The notes below the pieces were generated by a model. The model had not been told where the DNA came from. It saw nothing but the letters and a program-made list of their open reading frames with translations, and did not search any database. DNA of 64,000 bases, taken from NCBI GenBank assembly GCA_026936325.1, contig JAPTHN010000008.1:22218703-22282702 (forward strand). Direction: 5' to 3'. The translations under genes were made by a program, and so were the position numbers. This stretch comes from Platynereis dumerilii. Lineage: Eukaryota > Annelida > Polychaeta > Phyllodocida > Nereididae. How positions within the stretch are numbered: the stretch's first letter is position 1; each line of letters opens with the position of its first letter. Below, piece by piece: positions 12,940-25,301 of the stretch.

Positions 12940-15010
12940 TTTTCAGAGGTTAGAAGTCTGCTATAAAGTTTCAGTAAAAAATGTCAAACCTAGCCTATCA
13001 TCAAGGACTATATTAACAGATTCTAAAAATGTAAAAAAAAGTTTTCAGAGTCCAATATAAACTGATCTATGATGAGATACATTTCAACATGCACAAACTC
13101 TGTTATGACGTCAGAATGCCAATTTTCGACCTTTTTTTGAGACAAACTTGTTTTCAGAGCTTTAAAGTCTGCTATAAAGTTTGAAAAAAATAGTTCAAAC
13201 CCAATCAATCATCAAGGACTGTCTTTGCAGATTCTAAAAATGTAAAAATTATATTTTGAGAATCTATTAGTAGCAGGTTTATGACGAGATATGTTTCAAT
13301 ACGCACAGACTGAACTATAATGCCCGAATGCCTATTTTCAAGAAAATTCTTGTATTCAGAGCTTTAAAGTCTGCTATAAAGTTTGCGAAAAAAATGTCAA
13401 ACCCAATCAATCATCAAGGACTGTATTTTCAGATTCTAAAAATGTGAAAATTTGATTTTTAGAGTCCAATGGTTACAGATGTATGACAAGATATTCGAAA
13501 TGTCCGGACTGAGCTATGACGCCAGAATGCCTATTTTCGGCAAAATTTGTGTTTTCAGAGCTTTTAAGTCTGCTATAAAGTTTCAGTAAAAAATGTCCAA
13601 CCTAGCCTATCATCAAGGACTACATTAACAGATTCTAAAATGTAAAAAACATTTTTCAGAGTCCAATAGTAACTGATCTATGATGAGATGCATTTCAGTA
13701 TGCACAAACTGAATTATGATGTCAGAATGCCAATTTTCGACCTTTTTTTGACACAAACTTGTTTTCAGATCTTTAAAGTCTGATATAAAGTTTGCAAAAA
13801 AAAATGTCAGACCCTATCAATCATCAAGGACTGTCTTTGCAGATTCCAAAATTACGAAAATTTGATTTTCAGAGTCCAATGGGTGCAGATGTATGACAAG
13901 ATATTTCGAAATGGGCAATCTGAGCTATGATGCCAGAATGCCTATTTTCGGCAAAATTCTTGTTTTCACAGCTTTAAAGTCTGCTATAAAGTTTGCAAAA
14001 AAAAAGTCAAACCCTATCAATCATCGAAAATGTATTTTCAGATTCTAAAATTGCATAAATTTGATTTTCAGAGTCTAATGGTTGCAGATTCATGATGAGA
14101 TATGTTTCAACACGCATAGACTGAGCTATGACCCCAGAATGCCTATTTTTGGCAAAATTCTTGTTTTCAGAGCTTTAATATCCTATAAAGTTTGGGGAAA
14201 ATGTCAAACCCTATCAATCATCAAGGACTGTATTTTCAGATTCTAAAAATGCAAAAAATTTGATTTTCAGAGTCCTATGGTTGCAGATTTATGACAAGAT
14301 ATTTCATCATGTACAGAGCTGTGACGCTAGAATGCCTATTTTTAGCTTAATTTTGGCGATATTCTTGTGTTCAGAGGTTTAAAGTCTACTATTAAGTTTG
14401 AGAAAACAATTTCAAGCCAAATCTACCATCAAGGGCTTACTTACAGATTCAAAAAATATTTTTTAGTGTCCCAACGGTTGCTGATTTATGATGAGATACA
14501 TTTTAAGATGCAGAAACTGGGTTATGACATCAGAATGCCAATTTTCAGAGCTTTAAAGGCTGGACTATACTTGCACTGCCTTGCAGATTTTTAAAAAGCT
14601 AACATTATTTTCTGGAGTCTAATAGTTGCAAACTAATGATATGTCAGCCCAACAACATGTGTGTCTTATTGTTTCTGAATTAATTTTCGACATTTTTGGA
14701 GAAATTCTTGTGTTCAGAGTCTACAAGTCTGCTATAAAGTTTGATAGAAAAAAAAATCTAACGAAATTCATCATTAAGGATAATACTTGCTCATATTCAA
14801 AAATGGTAAATATTATTTTTGAGGGTTCAAATAGTACCTCATTTATGATGAGATGCCTTTCAAGATGCACAAACTGACTTATGACACCAGATTGCCAATT
14901 TTTTACATTTTTCAGAGATATTCTTGTATTCAAAGGTTTAAACTCTCCCATGAAGTTTGAGAAAAAAATTCCAACCAAATCCATCATCAAGGGCACTGTA
15001 CTTGTATATT
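12940..15010 (+). repeat. ~200-bp tandem array, left arm of element A
   Basis: About eleven monomers, recognised by a GCTTTAAAGTCTGCTATAAA-like core near 12948, 13158, 13361, 13559, 13770, 13971, 14171, 14377, 14548, 14720 and 14935. Each monomer also carries an ATCAATCATCAAGGACTGTA-like block and an AGAATGCCTATTTTC-like block. Spacing is mostly 198-212 bp. The outermost and innermost units are the most diverged. Confidence 0.88.
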
Positions 15011-15090
15011 CTAAAAAAAAAAAATTATATATATGATGAAATACTTTTTAGATGAACAAACTGACTTATGATGTCGATATAGACCCAGAA

Positions 15091-15289
15091 TGGATGGATG
15101 ATTGGGGCTTTACGTCTTATATTTATGCACTTGGTAGGCTAATTAGGACAGGAGGAGGATGAGGCAATTAGGTGAAGATTGAAACAGCCGTCCAACATAA
15201 GCCCAGGTGACCGGCAAGAGCTGGATTCGAACCCTGGACCCAACAATTGGCAGCCCAGCACGCTACCACTAGACCAACCCGCCCCCGAA
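15091..15289 (-). mobile_element. tRNA-derived SINE, full length
   Basis: On the minus strand the head reads like a tRNA promoter: GGTCTAGTGGTAGCG (box A) and GGGTTCGAATCC (box B). The body runs to a tail of ATCC repeats at the left end. A perfect 12-bp target duplication ATAGACCCAGAA lies at 15079-15090 and 15290-15301. Two further copies are at 35747 and 44671. It inserted into element A. Such duplications and tails mean mobilisation by a LINE, none of which is seen here. Confidence 0.92.
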
Positions 15290-15301
15290 ATAGACCCAGA
15301 A

Positions 15302-16389
15302 GTCAGCTGAAAATTGAGTCATGACTTTCAAAACATCAATTCTACTAGCTCCAGTTAGAACCCAAAAGGGACATCTACATTGCATTAAAGTTGTGACAAC
15401 GTCGCAATGTTTGTGAAAATTTTACAGAATAGTATAGTAGAAATGACATTGTCAAAAAGTTGTGAAGCAACATCAAAGATGAAAGATATGATGTAAGCAT
15501 GTTACATTATGGCAACGTTTTCAAATGTTTTGAAAAAGTCTCAATTAACTTAGTCACTTAGTGGCAACATGATTTCTTAGATATGTTTCTATATGACCAA
15601 CATGCCAGCCCTCCACCATTTAGTTTATGTTGAGTGCCCCTTGGGAAATTACTGTTAACTAGAGGGTCCCCCATACAAACTGCATGCAGTCTGAGATGCA
15701 CTACAGCTGAGTACAACGCTCCTCTCACAAATGACACACAAACTCATGGATTTGATTCACTTAGGCAATAGGGAGCTAGACTGTGGAACAGCTTACCAGC
15801 ACATATATGATTTAAGTTTAATTGATTTTTCTCTTACACTTTTTTGATAGTGCCCACCTCATTGTATCAAAAATGTCTTTTCTGGGTAGTGCCTCCCCAG
15901 TTATAGGCTCCAGATGGACTGGTGCATGAAGTGGGTCTCCCTGGTGTAGGGGGTGGCCAAGTGCAGGAGTGAAGGCCAAGAGGGGCTGTACCAAAAGGAG
16001 GGGGGGGGGGCAGAAAAAGGACCATGTACAAAAATGACAATGGAGAAAGAGGCAGAAAAATTACACTTTTTACATATTTATGGAAAAGTGAGGTTACTGA
16101 TAATGTATTTTAAGAGCCTACACATTAGGGGAAGGCACCTTGGGAAACATATTGAAAGGGGAATATTGGAAGTGAGTGCAGGGTGAAGCAGCACTGTCAA
16201 GAAATTTTACAAGCGTGTAAGCTCCTTCGCAGGGAAACCTATATGCATTCTGTAGTGCATAATAATATTAGTTTGCTCTGCAGTGCTGCAAAATTTCTAT
16301 GCCTAGGTTTTTTTTGCATAGTTATTTTCTCGAAACTGCAATCTTAGCTAATTGCAAATTGCAGTCCATGGTCTTTAATAGGTGTCCTT
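15302..16389. other. Element A core, unique part
   Basis: About 1.1 kb between the left array and the GA-rich block. AT-rich, with a G-run near 16001 and no supported gene. I see no transposase motif on either strand. Confidence 0.5.
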
Positions 16390-18690
16390 TCAATGATTGC
16401 CTATTGAGGAGCAGGAGGAGGAGAATGGAGAAGGAGATGAGAGGAGGAGATGGGAGGAGGAGATGGGAGGAGGAGATGGGAGAGGAGATGGGAGGAGGAG
16501 ATGGGAGGAGGAGATGGGAGGAGGAGATGGGAGGAGGAGATGGGAGGAGGAGATGGGAGGGGGTAGAAAGAAGGAAGAGAAGGAGGCAGAAGAAGAGATG
16601 GATGTCGAGGAGATGGGAGATGGATTTGAAGGGAAAGATGGGAGGATGATAATTATAATGAGGTGATGGGAGAAGGAGAAGGAGAAGAGGAGATGGTCAG
16701 AGGAGAAGTAGATGGAGATGGGAGGAGGATATCACATAGATGTCTGTGGAGGAGGAGGAGCAGGAGGAGGAGGAGATGGGAGGAGGAGATGGGAGGAGGA
16801 GATGGGAGGAGGAGATGGGAGGAGGAGATGGGAGGAGGAGATGGGAGGAGGAGATGGGAGGAGGAGATGGGAGGAGGAGATGGGAGGAGGAGATGGGAGG
16901 AGAAGTAGGAGGTGATGGGAGGAGGAGATCACAGATATGTCTGTAGGTGAGGAGAAGGAAGAGTAGGAAGGAGGAGGAGGAGGAGGTGGAGGAGGAGGAG
17001 GAGGAGGAGGAGGAGGAGGAGGAGGAGGAGGAGGAGGAGGAGGAGGAGGAGGAGGAGGAGGAGGAGGAGGAGGAGGAGGAGGAGGAGGAGGAGGAGGAGT
17101 GGTATTGTGGGGAATAGAGAGGAGGAGAGGGAGAAGTAGGAGGAGCTGAGAGGAGGAGCTGAGAGGAGGAGCTGAGAGGAGGAGCTGAGAGGAGGAGCTG
17201 AGAGGAGGAGATGACAGGAGGAGATGACAGGAGATTGGAGGAGATGACAGGAGATTGGAGGAGATGACAGGAGGAGATGACAGGAGATTGGAGGAGATGA
17301 CAGGAGGAGATGACAGGAGATTGGAGGAGATGGGAGGAGGAACAGGAGAAGTTTGATGAGATTGGAGAAGGAGAAAGGAGGAGAAGTAGAGGAGATGACA
17401 GGAGGAGATGACAGGAGGAGATGACAGGAGGAGATGACAGGAGGAGATGACAGGAGGAGATGACAGGAGGAGATGACAGGAGATTGGAGGAGATGGGAGG
17501 AGGAACAGGAGAAGTAGGAGGAGATGGGAGAAGGGGATAGGAGAAGTAGAGGAGATGACAGGAGGAGATGACAGGGGGAGATGACAGGAGGAGATGACAG
17601 GGGGAGGAGATATGAGAGGAGAGGATAAGAGAGGAGGAGATGGAAAGATGAACAGGAGAAGTAGATGGCGATGGGAGGAGGAGATCACATAGATGCCTAT
17701 GGAGAAGCAAGAAGAGGAGGGAAGTTCAGATAGCATAATTTTCATGAGTACTTTGCACAATAGAAGAATCACACAATGAGCTACAGGGACACCTCTAAGT
17801 GCCACTATCGAGGAGCTCCTGAGGAGGAGGAGGAGGAGATTAGAGGGAAGGAGGAGGAGGAGATTAGAGGGGAGTAGGAGGAGATTAGAGGGGAATAGGG
17901 GAAAATGGGGGGGGGGAATAGGTAGAAGATGAGAGGAAGAGTAGAGAGGGGAGGATGATAATGAGAAGGGAGGAGGAGGAGAAGGGAGGAGAAGTAGATG
18001 GTAAAAAGATGAGGAGGAGAAGACTTAGTAGGTGGAGATGAGAGGAGGAAATCACATAGATAATTGTCGAGGAGCAGGGGGAGCAAGGGGAGGAGGAGGA
18101 GGAGGAGGAGGAGGAGGAGGAGGAGGAGGAGGAAATAAGGAGAAATAGGCAGAAGATGAGAGGAGCAGTAGGAAGAGATGGGAGGATGATAGTGAGGAAG
18201 AAATGGGGAAGAAACGGGGGGAGGATGAGGAGGAGAAGTACGTGGCGGAGGAGATGAGAGGAGGAAATCACATAGATAATTGTCGAGGAGCGGGAGGAGC
18301 AGGAGGAGCAGGAGGAGGAGGAGGAGGAGAGGGAGGAAGAGGAGGAAGAGGAGGAGAGGAGGACATCATACTGAATTAAGGAGGAGAAGGAGGAGGAGGA
18401 GGAGAACAATGATGAATAGGGAGAAGATGAGAGGAGGAGAAGAAAGAGACGGGAGGATGATAATGAGGAGAAAGGAGGCGAAGAAGTGAGGAGGAAGAGG
18501 AGAACTAGGAGGAGTTGAGAGGAGGAGATGGGAGGAGAAGTAGGAGGAGATGAGAGGAGGAGATGGGAGGAGAAGTAGGAGGAGATGAGATGAGTAGATG
18601 ATAGGAGGATATGAAAGGAGGAGATAAGAGAGGAGGAAATGGGAGGAGGAACAGGAGGAGAAGGAGGTGGAGATGGGAGTAGGAGAACAG
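16390..18690. repeat. GA-rich minisatellite and (GGA)n block
   Basis: About 2.3 kb that is almost all purine on the plus strand. Three 13-bp unit types dominate: GGAGGAGATGGGA (16440-16560, 16770-16900), GGAGGAGCTGAGA (17140-17205) and GGAGGAGATGACA (17205-17590). A pure GGA run of some 40 units lies at 16968-17098. Because 13 is not a multiple of 3, the unit stays open in all frames; the 337- and 357-codon minus-strand frames here are artefacts encoding Ser/Pro/Leu low complexity. Confidence 0.95.
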
Positions 18691-19030
18691 GCCTCCTCCT
18701 CCTTCACATCTACCAAGTGCACAAATACAGGTCGTAGAACCCCAATCATCAATCCATCCATCCTCCTGCTTCACATATTTCCTCCCATCTCTTCTCATAT
18801 ACCTCTCATCTCCGCCTCTTTCTGCTATCTCCTAATTCACCTCCTATTTCTCCTCCTCTTCCTCCCGTCTTTTCCTCCCACCTTTTTCTCCCACTTCCTA
18901 TTTCTCCTCCTTCTCCTATCTTGTACTTCTCATCTGGCTCCCATCTTCTCCAACCTATGTTCCTCTAATCTCCCAGTTCACATCCTCTCCTCCGCTCACA
19001 ATCCTCCTTCTTGTGCTCCTCCTGCCGCTC
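18691..19030. repeat. Pyrimidine-rich block, strand switch
   Basis: From 18691 the plus strand changes from purine-rich to CT-rich (CTCCTCCT- and TTTCTCC-type runs), so the two blocks are loosely complementary. This is low complexity, not coding. Confidence 0.85.
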
Positions 19031-19289
19031 CTTCTTCAATCTGTGGGAATCCGAAGATTTGGCTCCAGATATGCCACTGGTAATGAATATAACGTAAGGG
19101 GAGAGTTGCAGATCTGGCTTGATTTGCCCACTAGAAAAATACTTTCGCTTTCTTTTTTCTAATATTATGAATCTTATGACTTTGGGACTTGGGAGTGTTT
19201 GTAAATTTAATAGGAGTTAGCAAAAAATTTAGACTTCATCTTATATTGAATACATTCTATAAGATCAATAGGCATATCCCTACTGTCCG

Positions 19290-20390
19290 GGAGTGTGACA
19301 GCCTGGCATCGGAGGTTGTAACTCAGTTTGCGTTGTTTTGATGTGTATGTTGAAACGTATCTCGCCATGCACATAAATCTATTTATTAGACTTCCAAAAA
19401 TAATTTTTAAATTTTTTTAGAATATGTATACAATTTCTGTCCTAAATAATGGATATGTATTGGATTTTTTTCCTCAAACTTTTCAGCAGATTTTAAAGCT
19501 TTGAAAGCAAGAATGTCTCAAAAACGGGCGAAAAATTGGCATTCTAACGTCATACTAAGTTATTGTATTTTAAAATGAATTTCATCATAATCAGTAACTA
19601 TTAAACTTTTTCTTTAAACATTTTTAGAATCTGCTAATTTAGTACATAATGATAGATTTGGTTTGAAAATTTTTACTCAAACTTCATAGCAGACCTAAAG
19701 CTCTCAAAGCAAGAATTTTGCCAAAAAATAGGCATTCTGGCGTTATAGCTCAGTCTTTGCACGTGGAAACATATCTCGTCATAAATCTGCCACTATTAGA
19801 GTCTCAAAATATAATTTTTACACTTTTAGAATCTCTAAGTACAGTTTTTTTATGATTGATTGGGTTTAAATTTTTTCTCTCAAACTTTATGGCAGACTTT
19901 AAAACTCTCAAAACAAGAATTTTGCCGAAAATAGGCATTCTTGCATCTTAGCTCAGTATGTGCATGTTGAAACATATCTTGTCATAACTATTTGAGTCTC
20001 AAAATACAATTTTTACATTTTTAGAATCTTCAAGTACAGTCCTTAATGATTGATTGGGTTTGAATTTTTATTCTCAAACTTTATAGCAGATTTTAAAGCT
20101 TTGAGAACAGGTTTGTCTCAAAAAAGGTTGAAACTTGACATTTTGACGTCGTAATTAAGTTTGTGCATCTTAAAATGTATCTCGTCATAGATCGGTAACT
20201 ATTGCACTCTGAAAACTTTTTTTCACATATTTAGAAACGGAAAATACAGTCCTTGATGATAGATTCACTTTGAAATTTTTTATTCGAACTTTATAGCAGA
20301 CTTTTAACCTCTGAAAACGAGATTTTCTCGAAAAATTGCAAAAAATTGCATTTTTGGGTGACTTAATGCTTATTCTCGAAGAAACCAATA
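19290..20390 (-). repeat. ~200-bp tandem array, right arm of element A
   Basis: The same monomer in reverse orientation (AAACTTTATAGCAGACTTTA) near 19478, 19678, 19877, 20078 and 20288, so about five units with ~200-bp spacing. The arm is shorter than the left one, as expected for arrays that change length by unequal exchange. Confidence 0.88.
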
Positions 20391-20752
20391 CAGTGAGAAG
20401 TATAAAATGTTTCTCTTAGTGTTGTCCTTTAATATAGGCATCTTTTGACATCAAAACTATCTTTCTAACTTTAATCATTCCAGAGCAGTGAATTTTTTAA
20501 TATAGAGAAAACATGCTAAATCGAGGTTCACTCGCTGAACGTGCAAAAGTTTTTATAGAAGCAACAATTATGATGATTTTAAGTGCTGGAAAATATTGTT
20601 TCCTCCATGATGCTTTTTAAATTTTGCCTATCGGACAAGTATTGATGTCTCTAGGGCCATTTTTGTAGTGAAAACCATGCAATTTCCTGCAGTCAGCCAC
20701 TTGTAAACAAACTCTCTGCTGGTATCATCGCTCAGAGCGCCACCTGGTTCTA

Positions 20753-22410
20753 GTAGGGGGGCATGTGTCATTCCGTAAAAAGTTTCATGTTAGAGCTACG
20801 TATGATACATCGTTTCGAAGCTTGTGCAATCAGGATTTCAAAAGTGGATGTTGCCATTTTTTCAAAAATGTTTCTGTTGCTATGGTAACCAATTGTTGTT
20901 TTGAGTCTTTTGAATGAATTTTCTGATTTTCACTATTCGATTAATGTCAAATCTATTAAGCAAATCACGCTAATATTATAAATTTTTTATTGTTAAAGGT
21001 ATTATGCGACTCTACCTATTCAAATAATTCTTTGTTTTTTGGTTGCCATGGTTACAGTCATAAACACAGCTTCATATTGCTGATTTTTAAGCGAAAAATG
21101 CCATTTTGCCACTTCCTTAGTTTGAAATATCTAAATCTCATCTAAAGCATGGAGAAGCAGGATATCAAAAGTAGTATATATCTTAAAACATACAAATATG
21201 CAGAAAAAAAACAAACATTGTGTAAATTAGGACATAATATATTGTTCATATTCAGAGTGGCCCATAGATCCCGGTAAAATCGACCAAAGAAAAATAGTTG
21301 TATTGAACTAGTATATTATTATTAAAACTGCAGAAGTTTTAATGGTAGATCTATGCATGATACATTGAATCGAAGCTTGTAGATTTAGGTTTTCAGAAAC
21401 CAATGTTGCCATTTTGTCAAAAATGTTTATGTTGCCATGGTAACCAATTGTTGATTTGAAGCTGTGGAATGCAATTTCTGATATACTTGAGTATTTTAAA
21501 GGAAAATTTATCATGTAAATCATTCTAATTTTCATATATTTTCTATCTTGCAAGGTTTATACCATATTGTCTTTACGAAAGATTTGTTGTTGTTATGTTA
21601 CCAAGGTTACAGCAATAAACATGGCTGTCCATGCACATTTAGATCAGAATAACGGCCCCTTTTGCACCAATTTCCCTTGATTGAAACATCTATATCTCAC
21701 TTTAAAAATGACAAAGAGTAATATGACACTCAATTAATTTATGCAAATATACCCCAAAAATGCTTAGAGTTATTAAATTGAGGCATATATTGCCAATATA
21801 CAGCTGTTAATATGTGGCACTCGGATCCCACAAGGAGTAATGAAAAATGGCTAAAAGGTACCAATCGAGTGCAGATAAAACACTACTAAATTTATGTCAT
21901 ATCACATGTAGGCCTATGTGTGTCACCCAGTTTTGAAGCTTGTGAAATCAGAATTTCACAAATGGATGTTGCCAATGTTTCAAAAATGTTTTTGTTGCCA
22001 AGGTAATTGTGTTGTTTTGAGGCTATTGAATGAAACTTCTGATGTATATCTTAGTGTTTCAACAAAAATATGTCATGCAAGCGTTTCAAAATTTTGTTAC
22101 TTTTTGATCTGATAAAGTAGCATAGAATATTGAATTACAAAATGATTCTTTGTTTTTAGGTTGCCATGGTTACAGTTATGAACACAGCTTCTTTTAGCAC
22201 ATTTCATGAGAAAAATGTCATTTCGCACCACTTTTTCTTACAAATGTAGATTTGAAATGTTTAAGTCTCACCTAAATAGTGGAACAGGAGAATAATAAAT
22301 TTAGTGGATTTATTAAACATGTGAACATGCATAAATAATCCTTAGATTATGCAAATTAGGGTATATATTGCCTTGTATGGCATATATCTGATCCCATGAG
22401 TGCAAGCGGC
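20753..22410 (+). repeat. Left arm of element B: three ~555-bp monomers
   Basis: Monomers begin near 20797, 21349 and 21905, each with a GATACATCG/TTCGAAGCTTG-like start, a GGATGTTGCCA block, a first X-box, a second X-box about 165 bp later, and a GCAAATTAGG-like tail. Identity between monomers is moderate, so the array is not very recent. Confidence 0.88.
20876..22173. promoter_or_regulatory. Six X-box (RFX-type) palindromes, left arm of B
   Basis: At 20876 GTTGCTATGGTAAC, 21042 GTTGCCATGGTTAC, 21431 GTTGCCATGGTAAC, 21597 GTTACCAAGGTTAC, 21994 GTTGCCAAGGTAAT and 22160 GTTGCCATGGTTAC. Each ~555-bp monomer has two, about 166 bp apart. The RFX consensus is an imperfect palindrome of the form GTNRCC-N(0-3)-RGYAAC, and 21431 is a perfect 14-bp match. 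Whether RFX proteins bind here, or whether these are transposase sites that resemble X-boxes, is not decided by sequence. Confidence 0.8.
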
Positions 22411-23369
22411 TCCTGCATGTGGCCATGTGCAAGCTTTTTTATTAATCAAATATTATATATTCCGCTTTTTAGAAATAAATCTTTAGTCAAAAATAACAAA
22501 AGAATACACCATATTGATCGAACAAACTACAGGTATTTATAGCCTAATGAATTATGAATTTATTTAATTAGGTCACAACCATGCCCTTAATAATTATATA
22601 TAGGATTGTGATGTGCAACTATCCATATCCCATGAGAAAAAGGTGGTCAAACACTTCTTTTGGTTGCAAGGTTTTTAATGATGAGTCAGGAGGCCAAATT
22701 TGATGCATGTGGGTGTGTCTGCATGTATGTATTGGGATTTTACGCCTCAACAGCAACTGATTGGGCTTTATAGAGGCATACTTGACCAATTAACAGTCAC
22801 GATGCTTTAATTTTGTGGCAGGTTGTCAATTTTTCTACCGTCTCCATTCCAGTTTTATGGCAAGTCGGCAACTGAGAGAAGGTCACATGCATCGAGTTTA
22901 AGAAGGATTCCTTAGAAATCATTGAATGTAATACTATGTGAATATCTCACATTTGGGAATGCACTGGTCTTCCATCAGTTGGGTATCTTTTGTTCGGACC
23001 ATTCAACCACCAGTGCTTTCGATTTTTTCTTCACCTTCCAGTCGTCCTTCAAAATTTTTTCCTTTCATGTTCTGTTCCTCTGTCATAGGTTCTGCAAGCT
23101 TCCACTACTGCCTTCCATGATGTCCAGGCGTTGTTGATGCAATCGGTCGATGCTACAATCTTCCAGTTAAAGCCTTTGCTTTTCTGAGGCATGAGGTTGA
23201 GGCCGAGGGCATCCAACTATCATGTCTGTGTGGCTGGAAATGCCTGAGTTTACCAGTTGTCTTACTTCAGGAAAGACCCCACCTGATTTGCCATTAGCTT
23301 AAGAATTTATTTTGCGTTAATCCATTTTGGAGATGTCATAATATAGGATGACTATTCATTGAATATGCT

Positions 23370-23567
23370 TTAGTGCAAGTGCACAATGTAGTGAGAAGGG
23401 GGTGAGCATCGCAACAAGTGACTGTGACTGGGTGTGGGTCCTGGGCACCGCAGTACCAAGAACTTCTTGCTCTCTACACAATATGCCAAAACATTGACAT
23501 TTTCAGAAACATCTAAGATTTGGGATGTTAGAGCATCTCTTACATGGCTCCCATGTGATATATTCAC
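23370..23567 (-). pseudogene. Unrecognised coding fragment in the B core (downstream piece)
   Basis: A 65-codon minus-strand frame with a protein-like stretch (RDALTSQILDVSENVNVLAY) that ends in low-quality sequence. It follows the 23595-23978 fragment on the same strand. Composition suggests real, now decayed protein sequence, perhaps the element's own transposase, but I can name no domain. A terminal exon is an alternative. Confidence 0.35.
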
Positions 23568-23594
23568 TCTTGAAAGTTGTTGTTTCTGAGAATG

Positions 23595-23978
23595 TCATGT
23601 TAATAAGGAGTTCTCTGTCATCTTCTTGTGGCTGTGGATGATGTCAATCTGTTTTTCAAAACATTTGTTTAGTTCATCATCAGTGTGTGTGTGGCTATCT
23701 GTAGAGAAAACTACTTCCTTGCAGCTGTTTAGAGAGTGGTGAGGCAGGACCAACACATTCATTCCTGAAATCGTTGTAAGCTGAAGTAGTTTTTCGAGTT
23801 TCTTCTCATTCCTGGCCTTCATCAGGATGGTGTAATAATATTGTCTTTGTCTTTCTTCAGCTTTGCCAATTAGGTTGAGTACCGTTTGGTAGATAGATGG
23901 CAAGGAGGATAGTTTGTTTGTCGGCCATAATACAAGGTATCCTTGTCTGTATTGTGATTTTTTGTAGTGGTTTGTCAA
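23595..23978 (-). pseudogene. Unrecognised coding fragment in the B core (middle piece)
   Basis: A 127-codon minus-strand frame with normal amino-acid composition. It is rich in Lys/Glu/Gln (AEERQRQYYYTILMKARNEK) and contains a His/Asp-rich segment (STDSHTHTDDELNKCF). The frame stays open upstream of its first Met for about 10 codons, so the Met is not necessarily the start. It lies in the middle of a foldback element, as a transposase gene would. It shows no DDE, THAP or zinc-finger signature that I can recognise. It could be one exon or a decayed gene. Confidence 0.4.
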
Positions 23979-24204
23979 GTTAGGAGGTCCGTGTTGATAC
24001 AGTCATCCAAGGATAACCGTTGCCATTTCAGGTGAGATTGTGATTTTGGATTAGAACAATCCATGAGAAATTATTTTGTAGATTGTCGCCGCTCCTCTCC
24101 GTCAGTAGCAAGTACTATCCTAGGATACATGTATACATGGAAAATATGGTCTCAGAAGCCAGGTCAGCAATACTGCTGCAATCATTGCCAGCATGTAAAT
24201 TTGG

Positions 24205-24573
24205 TTATAACCTTCCTTGCTTGATGCATGAGCCATCACCAAGTATAGTAAAAGTCCTATCATCTAAACATGCCGGCAAAATAAGTGGATTGTGCCAGTC
24301 CAGCTTCCCATCTACAGGCGAATCCATGCTAAAGTGCACCAGGATCACTTCATCCTCCAACATGGGTGGCAAACAGGCAGTCCTACTGCAATAAGGGAGA
24401 GGTGCGAATGTGCACTGTCTTGTCTTGGCCTCAAGGCTGGTTGTTTTAGTCCAAGTGTTTCCGCTCACCACCACATGGACTCGTGGAGGCCCTGGACCTA
24501 TGGATGGTGAGGCCAAAGTTGTTAGATCACAATTGGGGTAATAGACATCCATAATACACGCTGTTGAGTTCAT
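24205..24573 (-). pseudogene. Unrecognised coding fragment in the B core (upstream piece)
   Basis: A 122-codon minus-strand frame beginning at a Met and preceded by an ATTGCAG that would serve as a splice acceptor. It contains Cys residues (CIMDVYYPNCD) and an Asp/Glu-containing part (LEDEVILVHFSMDSPVDGKL). GC content is higher than in the arms. Same strand and order as the other two fragments. Family unknown. Confidence 0.4.
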
Positions 24574-25301
24574 CTTACTGCAATGTTTGCAAGATTTTAA
24601 ACTACATAGTACATAGGTGATGTAGTCAGTGATGCAAAAACCTGATATCAGAATTACAGCAGATGTTGCTTCATCATTTGCCTTTCTTTGAATGACCTGT
24701 CACAAATACTTAAAAGAATTGTTCCAAAAAGCTACCAAGTGTTATAGCACTATTGATACAGTGTATCTAAGATATTTTTCTTTCATATGTATGACAGTAA
24801 TACTTCATACAGTGCAACTCCGTTCAGCAGTTTAAAATATGCCGCATGATGACTTTCTCAGAGACTAAGAAATAAATCACGACTTGTGCTCAGCACACAG
24901 TGACTGATTATCTTATATATGCCATAAATGGGCAAGATATACTCCAATGTACATAATTCATACAATTTTTCTGCATATTTGCTTGTTGAATAAGTTCCCA
25001 AACTGTAATATCCTATTTGATAAAGGATTTTTCTAGAGAGATTTGGGCATTGTCAAACAAAGTAAGGGTGATGGAAAATTGAATTTTTCCCCATATAAAT
25101 GTTCCAAGAGAAGCTTTGTTTATGAATGCAACTATGTCAACCTCTTGACAACAAAAAATTGTTTATCAAGGAAATTGTGTACATTACCTTGCAAAACAAA
25201 AAGCAATTAAAAAATTTGAATGAATTGAATTATGAGTGAACATTTAAACAACTATATTAGGAAACTAATTCTAAAATCTCAAAGTGACAATCAGTAACCA
25301 T

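Larger units (their letters stand above)
12685..20748. mobile_element. Element A: giant foldback element with satellite arms
   Basis: The two ends are inverted copies: ACCAGGCGGCACTGTGAGCG at 12685 against ACCAGGTGGCGCTCTGAGCG read on the minus strand from 20748. Similarity continues for about 225 bp (shared GATGATACCAGCAGAGAG and AGCATCATGGAGGAAACAAT). Inside this, each arm is a tandem array of ~200-bp monomers in opposite orientation, around a ~4-kb core rich in GA repeats. No transposase is visible. Foldback/TU-like elements in flies and sea urchins are known to have inverted arms built of tandem repeats, which is the closest architecture I can name. I could not see a clean target duplication. 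Confidence 0.75.

Noticed and set aside
16697-17805. Overlapping minus-strand frames of 337 and 357 codons, Ser/Pro/Leu-rich
   Set aside because: They arise from a 13-bp purine-rich minisatellite and GGA run that lack stops in all frames; there is no domain or unique sequence.
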